Source: an uncultured Pseudomonadota bacterium
GTDB lineage: Bacteria; Myxococcota_A; UBA796; SXON01
Assembly: GCA_903921785.1 (NCBI GenBank)
Contig: CAIXRH010000329.1
Span: 1 to 44,387 of the forward strand
Length of the DNA: 44,387 nucleotides
Direction of reading: 5' to 3'
A program made the position numbers and the translations under genes. The notes under the pieces are model-generated. The model saw only the letters and a program-made list of their open reading frames with translations, made no database searches and was not told where the DNA came from. Shown here one piece after another: positions 17,560 to 26,003 of this stretch (position 1 is its first letter; each line of letters starts with the position of its first letter).

Positions 17560-18399
17560 CTACCCCTTCACCCCGCCCGCCGTGAGCCCCTCGACGAGCT
17601 GCTTCTGCAACGCGAAGAACAACGCGGTGACCGGCACGCTCACCAGGATGGCTCCCGCGGCGAACCGCCCCCACTCCGCGCCGAATTCGCCGACGTAGCC
17701 GTTGAGCACCACCGGCAGCGTGTACGCCCGCTCGTCGCCCATGAGCGTGGCCGCGAGGATGAACTCGTTCCAGGCGGTCATGAACGCGAAGAGCGCGGTG
17801 ACGGCCAGCGCGGGCCGCGCGAGCGGCAGGATGATCGTGGTGAAGGTCTTCCACTTCGAAGCGCCGTCCATCATCGCGGCCTCCTCGAGCTCCTTGGGGA
17901 TGGTGTCGAAGTAGCCCTTGAGGTTCCAGGTCGCGAACGGCACGGAGGTGGTGCTGTAGACGAGCACGAGGCCCGTCATGGAATCGAGCAGGTGCAACGC
18001 GTCGAGCAGGATGTACAGCGGGATGGCCATCACCACCCCGGGGAACATCTGCGTGAGGAGGAACGTCGCCATCAGCCGGTCGCGACCGGGGAAGCTCCAT
18101 CGCGACAGCGCGTAGCCCGCCGTGCAGGCGAGCCCCACGCCGACAATCGAGGTCGCGACGCTCACCGCGAGGCTGTTGAAGAGCTGCCGACCGAACAACC
18201 AGCGGCCGTCCGCGCTGGTGGTGCTCACGACGGCGGTGAAATTGTCCAGGGTCCAGCCGCCGTCGAGCCCCAGGGAGAACCCCTGGGAGGGCGAGAGCGC
18301 CATGCGCACCACCCACACGATCGGCAGCAGCGTCGCGACCGTGACCAGCACCAGCCCGGCGTGGGTGGCGGCGACACGGACGGGCGACGGGGCGCGCAT
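17560..18399 (-). CDS. ABC sugar transporter permease, MalG-like
   Basis: The 279-residue inner-membrane permease has six predicted helices and the EAA loop that contacts the ATPase (EEAAMMDGASKWKTF followed by IILPLARPALA), then AWNEFILAATLM, typical of MalG-type carbohydrate permeases. A MalG-like extra periplasmic loop is seen after the first helix (SLGLDGGWTLDNFTAVV). The start is ATG 18399. No MalF, MalE or MalK gene is adjacent, so its partners must lie elsewhere or have been lost. Given the alpha-glucan genes at 23953-29829, maltodextrin import is plausible. The next gene is 1 base downstream. Confidence 0.9.
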   Translation of the reverse strand: MRAPSPVRVAATHAGLVLVTVATLLPIVWVVRMALSPSQGFSLGLDGGWTLDNFTAVVSTTSADGRWLFGRQLFNSLAVSVATSIVGVGLACTAGYALSRWSFPGRDRLMATFLLTQMFPGVVMAIPLYILLDALHLLDSMTGLVLVYSTTSVPFATWNLKGYFDTIPKELEEAAMMDGASKWKTFTTIILPLARPALAVTALFAFMTAWNEFILAATLMGDERAYTLPVVLNGYVGEFGAEWGRFAAGAILVSVPVTALFFALQKQLVEGLTAGGVKG

Positions 18400-18443
18400 C
18401 CCCGGACGGTATCACCGGGGGGGCGTGCCGGCTCCCGCGCCCC

Positions 18444-18908
18444 TCACCCCTTCAGCGCCACGCACACCGCCCGCCCCACGCCGAACCGGTGCACGTCGGG
18501 GAGGAACCCGGCCGCACGCGCCCACCGCTCCACCACCGCCACGGTCGGGGCGTGCTCGATCGCGTCGCCGAACTGCTCGGGTTCGTCCACGTCCTTCTTG
18601 GGGACGGACCACATCACGTCGCCGACGACGAGGAGCGCGCGGGCGGGGAGCCGGCGGCCGAGGTCGAGGAGCAGCGCCTCCTGGTCGGCGGGGCGGAGGC
18701 GGCGGAGGTGGTCGTGGAGGACCACCACGCTCGTGCCGGGCGGAAACGGCGCGGCGGCCGCCGACAACGCGCGGACCTCAACCCGCGCGACGCGAGGCGC
18801 CAACGCCGCCACCAACGCGGGATCGTCGCCCAGCACGACCACTACGTCCTGCGGATGCGGCGCCGCCGCTTCCACCACCACCCGCCGCGTGACGTCCGAC
18901 CAGTCCAT
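18444..18908 (-). CDS. Short methyltransferase-like protein
   Basis: The 154-residue product has the beta/alpha order of the class I SAM-dependent methyltransferase fold: VVVVLGDDPALVAAL, VARVEVRALSAAA, TSVVVLHDHLRRL, ALLVVGDVMW and a C-terminal AAGFLPDVHRFG. The first glycine-rich motif is abnormal (VLGDDPAL rather than GXGXG), so SAM binding is doubtful. It ends before the MalG-like gene but is 44 bases away. It is divergent from the M48 protease. Confidence 0.6.
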   Translation of the reverse strand: MDWSDVTRRVVVEAAAPHPQDVVVVLGDDPALVAALAPRVARVEVRALSAAAAPFPPGTSVVVLHDHLRRLRPADQEALLLDLGRRLPARALLVVGDVMWSVPKKDVDEPEQFGDAIEHAPTVAVVERWARAAGFLPDVHRFGVGRAVCVALKG

Positions 18909-18950
18909 TCGAAGCCGAAGTTAACCCCGACAGGCCGAGGGACGGGGCGT

Positions 18951-19027
18951 CCAAGGAGCGGCGCGGGGGCCCCGGCGTGCCCCCCGGCCGGCGTCGGCGG
19001 TCGAGGAGCCGCCGGGGGGAGAATGGC
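18951..19027 (+). repeat. Dispersed repeat family B, copy B2 (77 bases)
   Basis: This segment begins CCAAGGAGCGGCGCGGGG and continues through GGCGTCGGCGGTCGAGGAGCC to GAGAATGGC. It matches B1 over its full length in the opposite orientation. It fills the divergent gap before the M48 protease gene. Confidence 0.8.
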
Positions 19028-19098
19028 ACGACGGACCAGCTGCAGGTGGCAGGCGGGGACCCGCCGGCTACATTCGCGCTTCTCCCTCCCGAGTTCCG

Positions 19099-20859
19099 AT
19101 GCTCCTCCTCCTCGGCGCCGCCTTCGCCGGCAGCCCCTTCGCCGACCTCGCGGCGACCAAGGCCACCACCGCCGCCGACGAGTACTCCATCGGGCGCGAG
19201 CTGGTGGCGAGCGAGCTGTGGCTGAGCGGCCCGTGGAACAACGAGGAGCAGCAGCTCCGCGTGGAGCGCATCGCCCGGCGCGTCGTCGCAGCGAGCGATC
19301 GTCCCGACCTGGTGTTCAACGTCACCCTGGTCAACGACGGAGAGATCAACGCCTGCGCGCTGCCCGGCGGGTTCTTGTTCGTGAACCGCGGGCTCCTGGA
19401 GAAGGTCACCGACGATGAGCTCGCGTTCGTGGTGGGCCACGAGCTCAGCCACGTCATCCTCCGGCACGCAGCCAGCACCGTGAACCTGCAGGACGCCACC
19501 ACGGCGGCCTCCTCGCTCTCCGGGGCGCGCGCCGCCGGGGACCGCGCCACGGCCGCCGTGAAGGAGGAGGAGCTGTACCTGATGATGGCCGGCCACTCTC
19601 GGCAACTGGAGCTCGAAGCCGATCTCTACGGCATGCTCTACACCGTCCGCGCCGGGTACCCCGCCGCCGCGGCCTCCGACGCGCTCGCGCTCATCCAGAA
19701 AGAAGTGGGCGACGTGTCGGCGAGCGAGCTGCCGTGGGCCAGCCACCCGATGTTCACCGAGCGCATCGCCGAGCTCCACAAGGGGGAGACGAGCATCCGC
19801 TCCACCGTTGGGGAGTTCGACGCGGGCGTGGCCGCGCTCCGCTACGGCCGCGCCACGGCGGCGGCCGAGTGTTTCCAGAAGTTCCTCACCCTCTTCCCCC
19901 AGAGCCCCGCCGGCTGGGCGGACCTCGGCGCCGCCTGGCTCACCGTGGCCGTGGCCGAGTCCACCGACCCGTGGGTGGACATGCTGCCGCTGCACACCAC
20001 CTCCGGGGTCACGGTGCGCAATGCCGGCAGCGTCGCTCGCGAGCGCGCCCGGGACGCGCTCATCCACGCGGCCAGCCTCGATCCCGGCGATCCCGTCACC
20101 CTGGGGCTGCTCGGCGTGCTCGCGCGTATGGAGGACGATCCGGTGTCCGCTCGGCACTTCTTCGAGCGCGGCCTCTCCATCGACCCCGACGTGGCCGCGC
20201 TCCACGTGGACCTCGGGAACGTCGCGGCAGGGGAGGGCAAGCTCGACGAGGCGCTCCGGGAGTGGGAGAAGGCCACCAGGCTTGCGCCGGGCGCGCCCGA
20301 GCCCCGAGTGAACACCGCGCGGGCCTACACCAGCAAGAAGCAGAAGAAGAAGGCGACCGAAGCGTGGACGGCGCTGCTCAACGACCCGAAGTGGGGCGGC
20401 GAGGCCGCGGCCGCGCTCGACACGCTGGGCACGAAGGCGAAGGCCGCCAAACCCGCGGCGAAGGGCGCCGAGCAGATGATCTTCCCGACCGGCGCCATCG
20501 CCCCCGGCGACGCGATGGCGGCGGTGACCCCCATCCTCGGCAAGCCCGACTTCACCCTGGACATGAGCGAGGAGGGGGATGGTTCTTCGGTGTACTACGC
20601 CTGGGACGAATCGGGCGCCGAGCTGCTCGTCACCCACGACCGGGTGATCAGCGTGGCCGTCTTCGACGAGGCCGAGGCGCACACCACCAGCGGCGTCACC
20701 CTCGGGGGCCCGGAGTCCACGGTGATCAACACCTGGGGCGAGCCCGACGATGTGCAGGAGTTCGGCCACGGCCGCACCATGCAGTGGACCACCCGCGGCT
20801 ACGGCGTGGGGATCACCGAAGGGGTGATCACCGAGCTGGACCTGTTCCGGCCCGAGTAG
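19099..20859 (+). CDS. M48 metalloprotease with TPR repeats (BepA-like)
   Basis: The 586-residue product starts at ATG 19099 with a short signal-like N-terminus (LLLLGAAFAG). The M48 domain (about 10-240) contains the zinc site HELSH (His114, His118) in VGHELSHVILRHA and the third ligand Glu171 in the ELEADLYG motif, plus GGFLFVNRGLL typical of the family. TPR-like helices follow (about 245-420), with the pattern AAECFQKFLTLFPQSPAGWADLG and LHVDLGNVAAGEGK. A C-terminal domain of about 130 residues contains a conserved-looking GVTLGGPES. Periplasmic proteases of this type check outer-membrane protein assembly, which suits an envelope-rich gene neighbourhood. The final 32 bases overlap, tail to tail, the end of the SGNH gene. 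Confidence 0.9.
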   Translation: MLLLLGAAFAGSPFADLAATKATTAADEYSIGRELVASELWLSGPWNNEEQQLRVERIARRVVAASDRPDLVFNVTLVNDGEINACALPGGFLFVNRGLLEKVTDDELAFVVGHELSHVILRHAASTVNLQDATTAASSLSGARAAGDRATAAVKEEELYLMMAGHSRQLELEADLYGMLYTVRAGYPAAAASDALALIQKEVGDVSASELPWASHPMFTERIAELHKGETSIRSTVGEFDAGVAALRYGRATAAAECFQKFLTLFPQSPAGWADLGAAWLTVAVAESTDPWVDMLPLHTTSGVTVRNAGSVARERARDALIHAASLDPGDPVTLGLLGVLARMEDDPVSARHFFERGLSIDPDVAALHVDLGNVAAGEGKLDEALREWEKATRLAPGAPEPRVNTARAYTSKKQKKKATEAWTALLNDPKWGGEAAAALDTLGTKAKAAKPAAKGAEQMIFPTGAIAPGDAMAAVTPILGKPDFTLDMSEEGDGSSVYYAWDESGAELLVTHDRVISVAVFDEAEAHTTSGVTLGGPESTVINTWGEPDDVQEFGHGRTMQWTTRGYGVGITEGVITELDLFRPE

Positions 20860-22279
20860 GCTCCGCGTCCCCGAGGAGGGCAGCCACGAAGCGCGCGCCG
20901 ACCTCCTTGTAGCCTTCGCCGCTGAGGTGGATGAGGTCCCCGGCGGCGAGGCGCGGCTCCGCCCCGAAGTACCAGCGCAACATCGAGCCCGGGCCACCCA
21001 TCGCGGTCTGCAGGTCCCAGGTGGCGCAGCCGAACTCGGGCCCGACCTCGCGCTGCACCCGGGCGACCCACTCCGTGGCCGGCCAGATGGCGTACACGCT
21101 GCCCTTCACCTTCTTGCCGCGGTCGCTCGGGCCGACGAGCACACAGGCGGCGTCGGGCATGAGCGCGCGCATGCGGCTGAGCGAGGTCCGGAGGGAGGCG
21201 GTGTAGCTCTCGGGGGTGAGCTTCCGGTCGTTCGCTTCGTTGGTGCCGTAGGCGAGGACCACGAGGTCGGGGCGCTTGCGGTCGAGGAACGGCGCCATCA
21301 ACGTCGGGTCCCACTTCTGCCAGCTCGAGGCGGTGCGCCCGGTGACCCCCATGGCGTCCACGATCACGCCCGAGGTGTCCCGCTCCATCCACACCCCGTA
21401 CAGTCGCACGTTGCCCTCGGCGGAGACCCGGAGGCGGTGGGGGCCGTCGGTGGTCTCGAGCACGGCCATGCCCGGGCCGGTGTCCCCGGCGGCCGGGACG
21501 ATCACCGGCGAGGCGTCGTCCACGGTGAGCGAGAGGGTGCCGGCGCCGGGTTCCCTCAGGAACGCCACCTCGAAGCGGCTCACCGAGCGCCCCTGGGGGT
21601 TGGACTTCGCGGTCTGCACCCAGCCGAAGGCGTCGATCGTGGGGGACACGTCGAGGCCGGCGGGGCCGTAGCGGCCGTCGTCCCGGCCGTCCTTCCGCTC
21701 GACGAAGTCGCTGAGCCAGGTGCCGCCCGCGCAGAGGTTGGTGTCGCTGGCGCGGTAGCCGACCCAGGGCGGTCCGGGCATCACAAAACCGTGCCCGGCA
21801 TCGCCGAAGCGGTCCTGGAGCAGGCGACGGACGGTGCCGGTCCAGAACTCGCCGGCCACGTGGCTCGCGCCCCAGAAGGAGACGCGGGTGGCGCCGTGGT
21901 GGGCGGCGGCGCGCATGAAGACGTCCCGCACCCGGTCGATGTCGGCGTCCTTCCCGCGGAGCGGCTCCAACGGCACCGCCGAGACGTCGTAGGGGCCGTC
22001 GAGCTGCAGCCGGGTCCGATCCGGGCCGACGATCTCGGGGTTCACCGCCTTCTTGTCCGTGTCGAGGTTCACGGTGGGGACGGGCGGCGCGGGGGTCTCG
22101 GTCGAGGCGCTCGTGGCGGTGGACGGCGCGGACTCGTCCTCCGCCTTCGAGCGCGGCGCCCGGACCTTGGCCTTGGTGCTGCACTCCTCCGCGGGCGGAC
22201 CGGCGGTGGCGGGGAGGTGGTACACCTGCACCCAGGCGGGCTCGGCGGCGCTGGCGGTGAGGAAGGCGAGGAGCAGCAT
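20828..22279 (-). CDS. SGNH-hydrolase, Ape1-like carbohydrate/peptidoglycan esterase
   Basis: The chosen ATG at 22279 gives a signal peptide (MLLLAFLTASA); a GTG at 22297 is an alternative. The 483-residue product has a low-complexity linker (residues 30-70), then SGNH blocks: block I SFWGASHVAGEFWTG with Ser139 as nucleophile, block III AYGTNEAND and block V DLIHLSGEGY with Asp448 and His451. An inserted beta domain lies between blocks I and III. The combination of SHVAGEF and RRLLQDRFGDAGHGFV resembles peptidoglycan O-acetylesterases of the Ape1 type. Block I is unusual, because the Asp of the common GDS is Ala (GAS). Substrate is inferred only. Confidence 0.85.
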   Translation of the reverse strand: MLLLAFLTASAAEPAWVQVYHLPATAGPPAEECSTKAKVRAPRSKAEDESAPSTATSASTETPAPPVPTVNLDTDKKAVNPEIVGPDRTRLQLDGPYDVSAVPLEPLRGKDADIDRVRDVFMRAAAHHGATRVSFWGASHVAGEFWTGTVRRLLQDRFGDAGHGFVMPGPPWVGYRASDTNLCAGGTWLSDFVERKDGRDDGRYGPAGLDVSPTIDAFGWVQTAKSNPQGRSVSRFEVAFLREPGAGTLSLTVDDASPVIVPAAGDTGPGMAVLETTDGPHRLRVSAEGNVRLYGVWMERDTSGVIVDAMGVTGRTASSWQKWDPTLMAPFLDRKRPDLVVLAYGTNEANDRKLTPESYTASLRTSLSRMRALMPDAACVLVGPSDRGKKVKGSVYAIWPATEWVARVQREVGPEFGCATWDLQTAMGGPGSMLRWYFGAEPRLAAGDLIHLSGEGYKEVGARFVAALLGDAEPTRAGTGPAR

Positions 22280-22409
22280 GCGGAGCGCCAAGATCACATG
22301 CGCGAGCCCCGCGGCCCACGTCTGGAGCGAACAAAAGCGCGGGTGGTCCACGCCGGACGCGACCCGGCGGCCGGTCCGCCGATTCCGTGGTGGAGCGCGC
22401 CGCCCCTCG

Positions 22410-22484
22410 CCCTTCTCGCCCCCGCGGCTCCTCGACCGCGGCGTCGCCGGTCGGGCAGGCCGGTGGGGCACCTCCAGCCCTTGG
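22410..22484 (-). repeat. Dispersed repeat family B, copy B3
   Basis: On the minus strand this has GTGCCCCACCGGCCTGCCC, then CGCGGTCGAGGAGCCGCG and GAGAAGGGC. It is more diverged from B1/B2 but close to B4 in its first half. It lies between the divergent SGNH and HTTM-operon genes. Confidence 0.65.
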
Positions 22485-22570
22485 GCAGGTTCGGGGCTGT
22501 CGGTCGACCGGCCGACCGCCAAACGCCCGCGCGCGCTCGCGTCGCCGGGGCTCCGGGGCTACGTGAGGGC

Positions 22571-23038
22571 ATGGCCGAGCGCTTCCGCGAGCTGAAGCTG
22601 TTGTCGCTCTTCGCGCTCACCTTGTTCTTCCTGCTCGCGTACCGCCAGGCGCTCACCAACCTCGGCGTGGCGAAGTCGCCGGCCGGGGTGCCGCACCTCC
22701 AGAACCTCACCTGGCTGGGGCGCTGGAAGATGTTCACCGAGCTGCGCAACCACCACACCGACTTCGTGGCCGAGGCGCAGGCGCCCGAGGGAACCTGGGT
22801 GACGATCGACCTCGCGAAACGCTACGTCCTGCACTGGGACGAGGGCCCCGGCTACCAGCGGGACGACTTCTACGCCGACCCCGGCCGCCTCGCCGAGCTC
22901 GCCACCGACCTCTGCCGGGATGGCGGTTCCACCTCGATCCGCTTCACGCTCTACACCTGGGACAAGACCCGCGGGCAGGTGGCGCAGCCGCGCACCAACG
23001 AGAAGACCACCGACCTCGGGAGGTTCACGTGCCACTGA
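22571..23038 (+). CDS. Small membrane-anchored protein coupled to HTTM gene
   Basis: The 155-residue product starts at ATG 22571. A single membrane helix (LLSLFALTLFFLLAYRQAL) near residues 10-28 is followed by an extracytoplasmic domain of about 120 residues. The segment WLGRWKMFTELRNHHTDFVAEA followed by EGTWVTIDL looks like the accessory non-membrane region found in some HTTM proteins, where a W-X-MF motif is common. It has two Cys (LCRDG and FTCH) that could pair. It overlaps the HTTM gene by 10 bases, so the two proteins probably work as a pair. Function unknown. Confidence 0.75.
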   Translation: MAERFRELKLLSLFALTLFFLLAYRQALTNLGVAKSPAGVPHLQNLTWLGRWKMFTELRNHHTDFVAEAQAPEGTWVTIDLAKRYVLHWDEGPGYQRDDFYADPGRLAELATDLCRDGGSTSIRFTLYTWDKTRGQVAQPRTNEKTTDLGRFTCH

Positions 23039-23919
23039 GCCGCCCCGTCCTCGACGAGCTGTTCCGCCCGCGCTGGGGCGGGGGCTGGGCCGTCGCCCGG
23101 GTGCTCTTCGCGCTCGCCGCCTTGGAAGAGCATAAAGACCGGTTCATCCACATCGGGGATGCGTTCCGGCACCCGACGATGGTCTTCAACGCCGGGCCGC
23201 TCCACATCGCGAACCACGTGCTGATCAGCCAGCCGGCCGCCTACGCGATCTGGGCGCTCGGCCTGGTGGGGCTCGGGGGGATGCTCTACGGGGGAAAGTG
23301 GGCGAAGCCGGGCGTCCTCCTTTGGTTCCTGGCCTATTTCGCCGTCGTGATCAGCTGCGGCCTCACGGTCCGGGTGCCCGAGCGGTTCATCGTGTGGGCC
23401 ACGGCCGCGTTCTTGATGAGCCCCATCGGGGAGACCGGCCTGCTGCGGAGGCGTGCTTCCCCGTATGCGCGGATGTTCCTCCTCGTGGTCTACGGCTCCC
23501 TGTACCTCTCCACCGGCGTGATGAAGTCGGTGGAGGAGCCCGCCTGGTGGGACGGCACCGCGCTGTCCTACGACCTCGTCGACCGCTGGCACGCCGGCGA
23601 CGCCGTGGACGCCTGGGCCAGCAGCCAGCACTGGGTCTGCTTCATCGGCTCCTGGTACACGATCCTCTTCGAGGTCGGGTTCGTCTTCCTCGTGGGGTTC
23701 CCCAGGCTCAACCGCTACGTGCTCCTGATGGGGCTGGGGATGCACCTCTTCATCGACGTGCTGATGGAGGTCGGGCCGCTCGGCACCATGGCGATGTCGC
23801 TCTACCCGGTGCTGCTCAACCCGGAGGACGGCGAGTACCTCTGGGAGAAGCTCACGAAGATTGTGCCGCCGATCGGGAGGCTGGCGGCGTGGGGGGAGCG
23901 GATGGGCGGGCGAGGCTGA
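23029..23919 (+). CDS. HTTM-family polytopic membrane protein
   Basis: The 296-residue product starts at GTG 23029, inside the end of the previous gene. It has about seven hydrophobic segments and the HTTM signature YGSLYLSTGVMKS followed by WWDGTALSYDL, related to the membrane part of vitamin K-dependent gamma-carboxylase. An N-terminal pattern ARVLFALAALEE is also typical. In bacteria these proteins have no proven function; carboxylation of target residues is not established. The soluble part seen in many family members is missing here and appears to be carried by the separate small gene upstream. Confidence 0.88.
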   Translation: MPLSRPVLDELFRPRWGGGWAVARVLFALAALEEHKDRFIHIGDAFRHPTMVFNAGPLHIANHVLISQPAAYAIWALGLVGLGGMLYGGKWAKPGVLLWFLAYFAVVISCGLTVRVPERFIVWATAAFLMSPIGETGLLRRRASPYARMFLLVVYGSLYLSTGVMKSVEEPAWWDGTALSYDLVDRWHAGDAVDAWASSQHWVCFIGSWYTILFEVGFVFLVGFPRLNRYVLLMGLGMHLFIDVLMEVGPLGTMAMSLYPVLLNPEDGEYLWEKLTKIVPPIGRLAAWGERMGGRG

Positions 23920-23952
23920 TGGGGCGCGGGGCGGCCAAAAGAGCGCCCCGAC

Positions 23953-25494
23953 CTACTCCCACTTCACCTCGAGCGCTTTCGGCGCCCCGAGGCTCCAGAG
24001 GTTGCCGCCGGGCGCCCAGCTCACCGACCCGTCGGCGTGGGTGATCGCCAGCTTGTAGAGCTCGGCGTCCGCGCCCAGCTTCACCCGGCCGGGCACGACC
24101 GGCGCCGCGGCGGGGCTCCAGTCGCCGAGCGCTGCGGTGCTGCCGACCAGGCGCAGGGTGTCGCCGGGGGCGAGCGGCGGGGGGTTGGGGACGGTCACCT
24201 TCGTCCAGCCGGCACGGAGCTTCGGCGCCTCTCCGGTCGGCTTCTCGACGCTGACGCTGTGGGGCGCCAGGGTGAGGCCGAGGAAGCCGACGGGCCCGTC
24301 GCCGCCGTTGTAGGTGACCCACCGAGTGTCGGTCGCGGAGTGGCGCTCCACGACGAACCAGTCGTCGCCGAGGCCGAGAGTGCGGGAGGCGCCGTCGCGG
24401 AGGGCGGGCGTGGTCTTGCGGGTGAGCGCGAGGTTGCGGATCAGCGTGGTTCGCGCCCGCCAGGCCGACTCTTCTTCAGGCGAACCGGCCACCCAGCGCA
24501 TGTCCGCGCGGTTGTCGGGCTCTCCGGCGCCGGTCGCGCCCCACTCGGTGCCCCAGGTGATCATCGGGCGGCCGCGGAGCGCGAAGAGCAGCTCCAAGGC
24601 GAGGTCCACCCGGGCGGCGTCGTCGTGGCAGGCGGTGGTGATGCGCGAGGTGTCGTGGTTGTCGAGGAAGGTGATCCAGGCGTCGCCGGGGAGGCCGGCG
24701 GAGCGGTCGATGACGGCGGGGATCGCGGCGGCCGGCTTGTCGTCGCAGACGACGTCGCGGAGCGCGTAGTGCAGGGGGAAGTCGAAGGCGCTGTCGAGGT
24801 GGTCGGCGGCACGTTCGTCCATCACGGTCTTCACGTTGCCGTCGAAGACCTCGCCCCAGAGCTGGAAGCTCCCGGGGGCGTGCGCGTGGACGTCCTTGGC
24901 GATCTTCGCGACGAACTCGGGGTCGAGGTGCCGCACGGCGTCGAGCCGGAACGCGACGGGCTGGGCCTTGTGGAGCCAGTGGTACGAGGCGTCCCGGAGC
25001 CAGGCGTAGACCTCGGGGTTGCCCTGGTCGAGGTCCGGCAGCCCGTGGACGTCGTGGGTGCGCACCTCGTCCGGATCGTCCCAGTGAACGATGGGGCCGA
25101 AGTGGTGGAACCACGTGGGACGCGCGGCGACCCAGGCGTGGTCCGGCGCGACGTGGTTGTAGACCATGTCGAGCACGAGGCCGATCTTGCGGTGGTGGAG
25201 CGCGTCCACGAGGTGGCCGAGGTCGGCGTCGTTGCCGAAGCGAGGCTCCAGGCGGTCGAGGTCCTCGGTCCAGTAGCCGTGGAAGGCGCCGTTTTCGTAG
25301 AACTTCGTGTCCCGCATCTTGGCGATGGGGCCGAGCCAGAGCGTGTCCACGCCCAGGGCGGCGAGCTCGTCCACGTGGCGGGTGAGGCCGGCGAGGTCCC
25401 CGCCGTGGAACGCCTGGGGATCAGCGGGGTCCACCCCGAGGTCGTTGGTCGGGTCGCCGTTGGCGAACCGGTCGACCAGGAGGAAGTAGATCAC
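23953..25494 (-). CDS. GH13 alpha-amylase with C-terminal CBM20-like starch-binding domain
   Basis: The GTG at 25494 overlaps the previous stop (GTGA) and begins the first barrel strand directly (IYFLLVDRFANG), so no signal peptide is visible. The 513-residue enzyme has all GH13 regions: DMVYNHV, FRLDAVRH with nucleophile Asp185, LWGEVFDG with acid Glu215, and FLDNHD with Asp281. The C-terminal 70 residues have the starch-binding pattern STAALGDWSPAAAP, YKLAITH and VSWAPGGNLW. It would cut alpha-1,4-glucans. As the last gene of the operon, and without a signal, it may act inside the cell or be exported by another route. A start further upstream would lie inside the lipoprotein gene. Confidence 0.9.
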   Translation of the reverse strand: MIYFLLVDRFANGDPTNDLGVDPADPQAFHGGDLAGLTRHVDELAALGVDTLWLGPIAKMRDTKFYENGAFHGYWTEDLDRLEPRFGNDADLGHLVDALHHRKIGLVLDMVYNHVAPDHAWVAARPTWFHHFGPIVHWDDPDEVRTHDVHGLPDLDQGNPEVYAWLRDASYHWLHKAQPVAFRLDAVRHLDPEFVAKIAKDVHAHAPGSFQLWGEVFDGNVKTVMDERAADHLDSAFDFPLHYALRDVVCDDKPAAAIPAVIDRSAGLPGDAWITFLDNHDTSRITTACHDDAARVDLALELLFALRGRPMITWGTEWGATGAGEPDNRADMRWVAGSPEEESAWRARTTLIRNLALTRKTTPALRDGASRTLGLGDDWFVVERHSATDTRWVTYNGGDGPVGFLGLTLAPHSVSVEKPTGEAPKLRAGWTKVTVPNPPPLAPGDTLRLVGSTAALGDWSPAAAPVVPGRVKLGADAELYKLAITHADGSVSWAPGGNLWSLGAPKALEVKWE

Positions 25495-26003
25495 CCGCCG
25501 CTCCGCAGCCACCCGTCGAGCAGCTCGCCGACCCGCCGCGAGACGACCGGCGCAGCGGCCTCCACGGCGTCCGCCTCGCGCTGGTGGTGGTAGCGGAGGA
25601 AGACCGGCACGTCGAACGCCGCTTCCTGCACATGCTTGCCGCCCACGGCGAGGGTCACCTTCACCCCGACGGTCCAGCGGTACTGCCCGCTGAGCTCGGA
25701 GTAGAAGACGGGGGCCGTCTCCACCAGGAGCGTCGCGTCCGTGCCGAGCACCTCCAGCCGCTGATCGGTCTGCCGCTTGTCGGTGAAGGCGCCGAGCTTG
25801 GCGGGTGCTTCTTCCAGGGTCGGCGAGAGCTTCCGCAGCCGGGCTTCGGCGAGGAGCGCGTCGTCGAGGGCCTTGGGGGTGTCGGACGCTGCGGCGTCCC
25901 CCGCGGCGTCGAGCACCCCGACGACCGTGAGCGGCCGGTCGGCGCCGGTGAGCACCGGGCCGGTCGGCTTGATGCAGGCGAGGAAGAGAAGGCTCAGAAC
26001 CAT
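25491..26003 (-). CDS. Small lipoprotein of the alpha-glucan operon
   Basis: The 170-residue product starts at ATG 26003. The N-terminus MVLSLLFLACIKP contains lipobox LAC, giving lipidation at Cys10. The mature part has a helical middle and a C-terminal beta pattern (GQYRWTVGVKVTL, KHVQEAAFDVPVFL), similar in shape to small outer-membrane accessory proteins, but I do not recognise the family. It overlaps the porin gene by 10 bases and the amylase gene by 4. Its position suggests an accessory to the porin or a glucan-binding component. Confidence 0.8.
   Translation of the reverse strand: MVLSLLFLACIKPTGPVLTGADRPLTVVGVLDAAGDAAASDTPKALDDALLAEARLRKLSPTLEEAPAKLGAFTDKRQTDQRLEVLGTDATLLVETAPVFYSELSGQYRWTVGVKVTLAVGGKHVQEAAFDVPVFLRYHHQREADAVEAAAPVVSRRVGELLDGWLRSGG

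Noticed and set aside
18909-19098. Sigma-54 promoter at TGGCACG near 19024
   Set aside because: The TGGCACG half is present but no TTGC-type half follows at the required distance.
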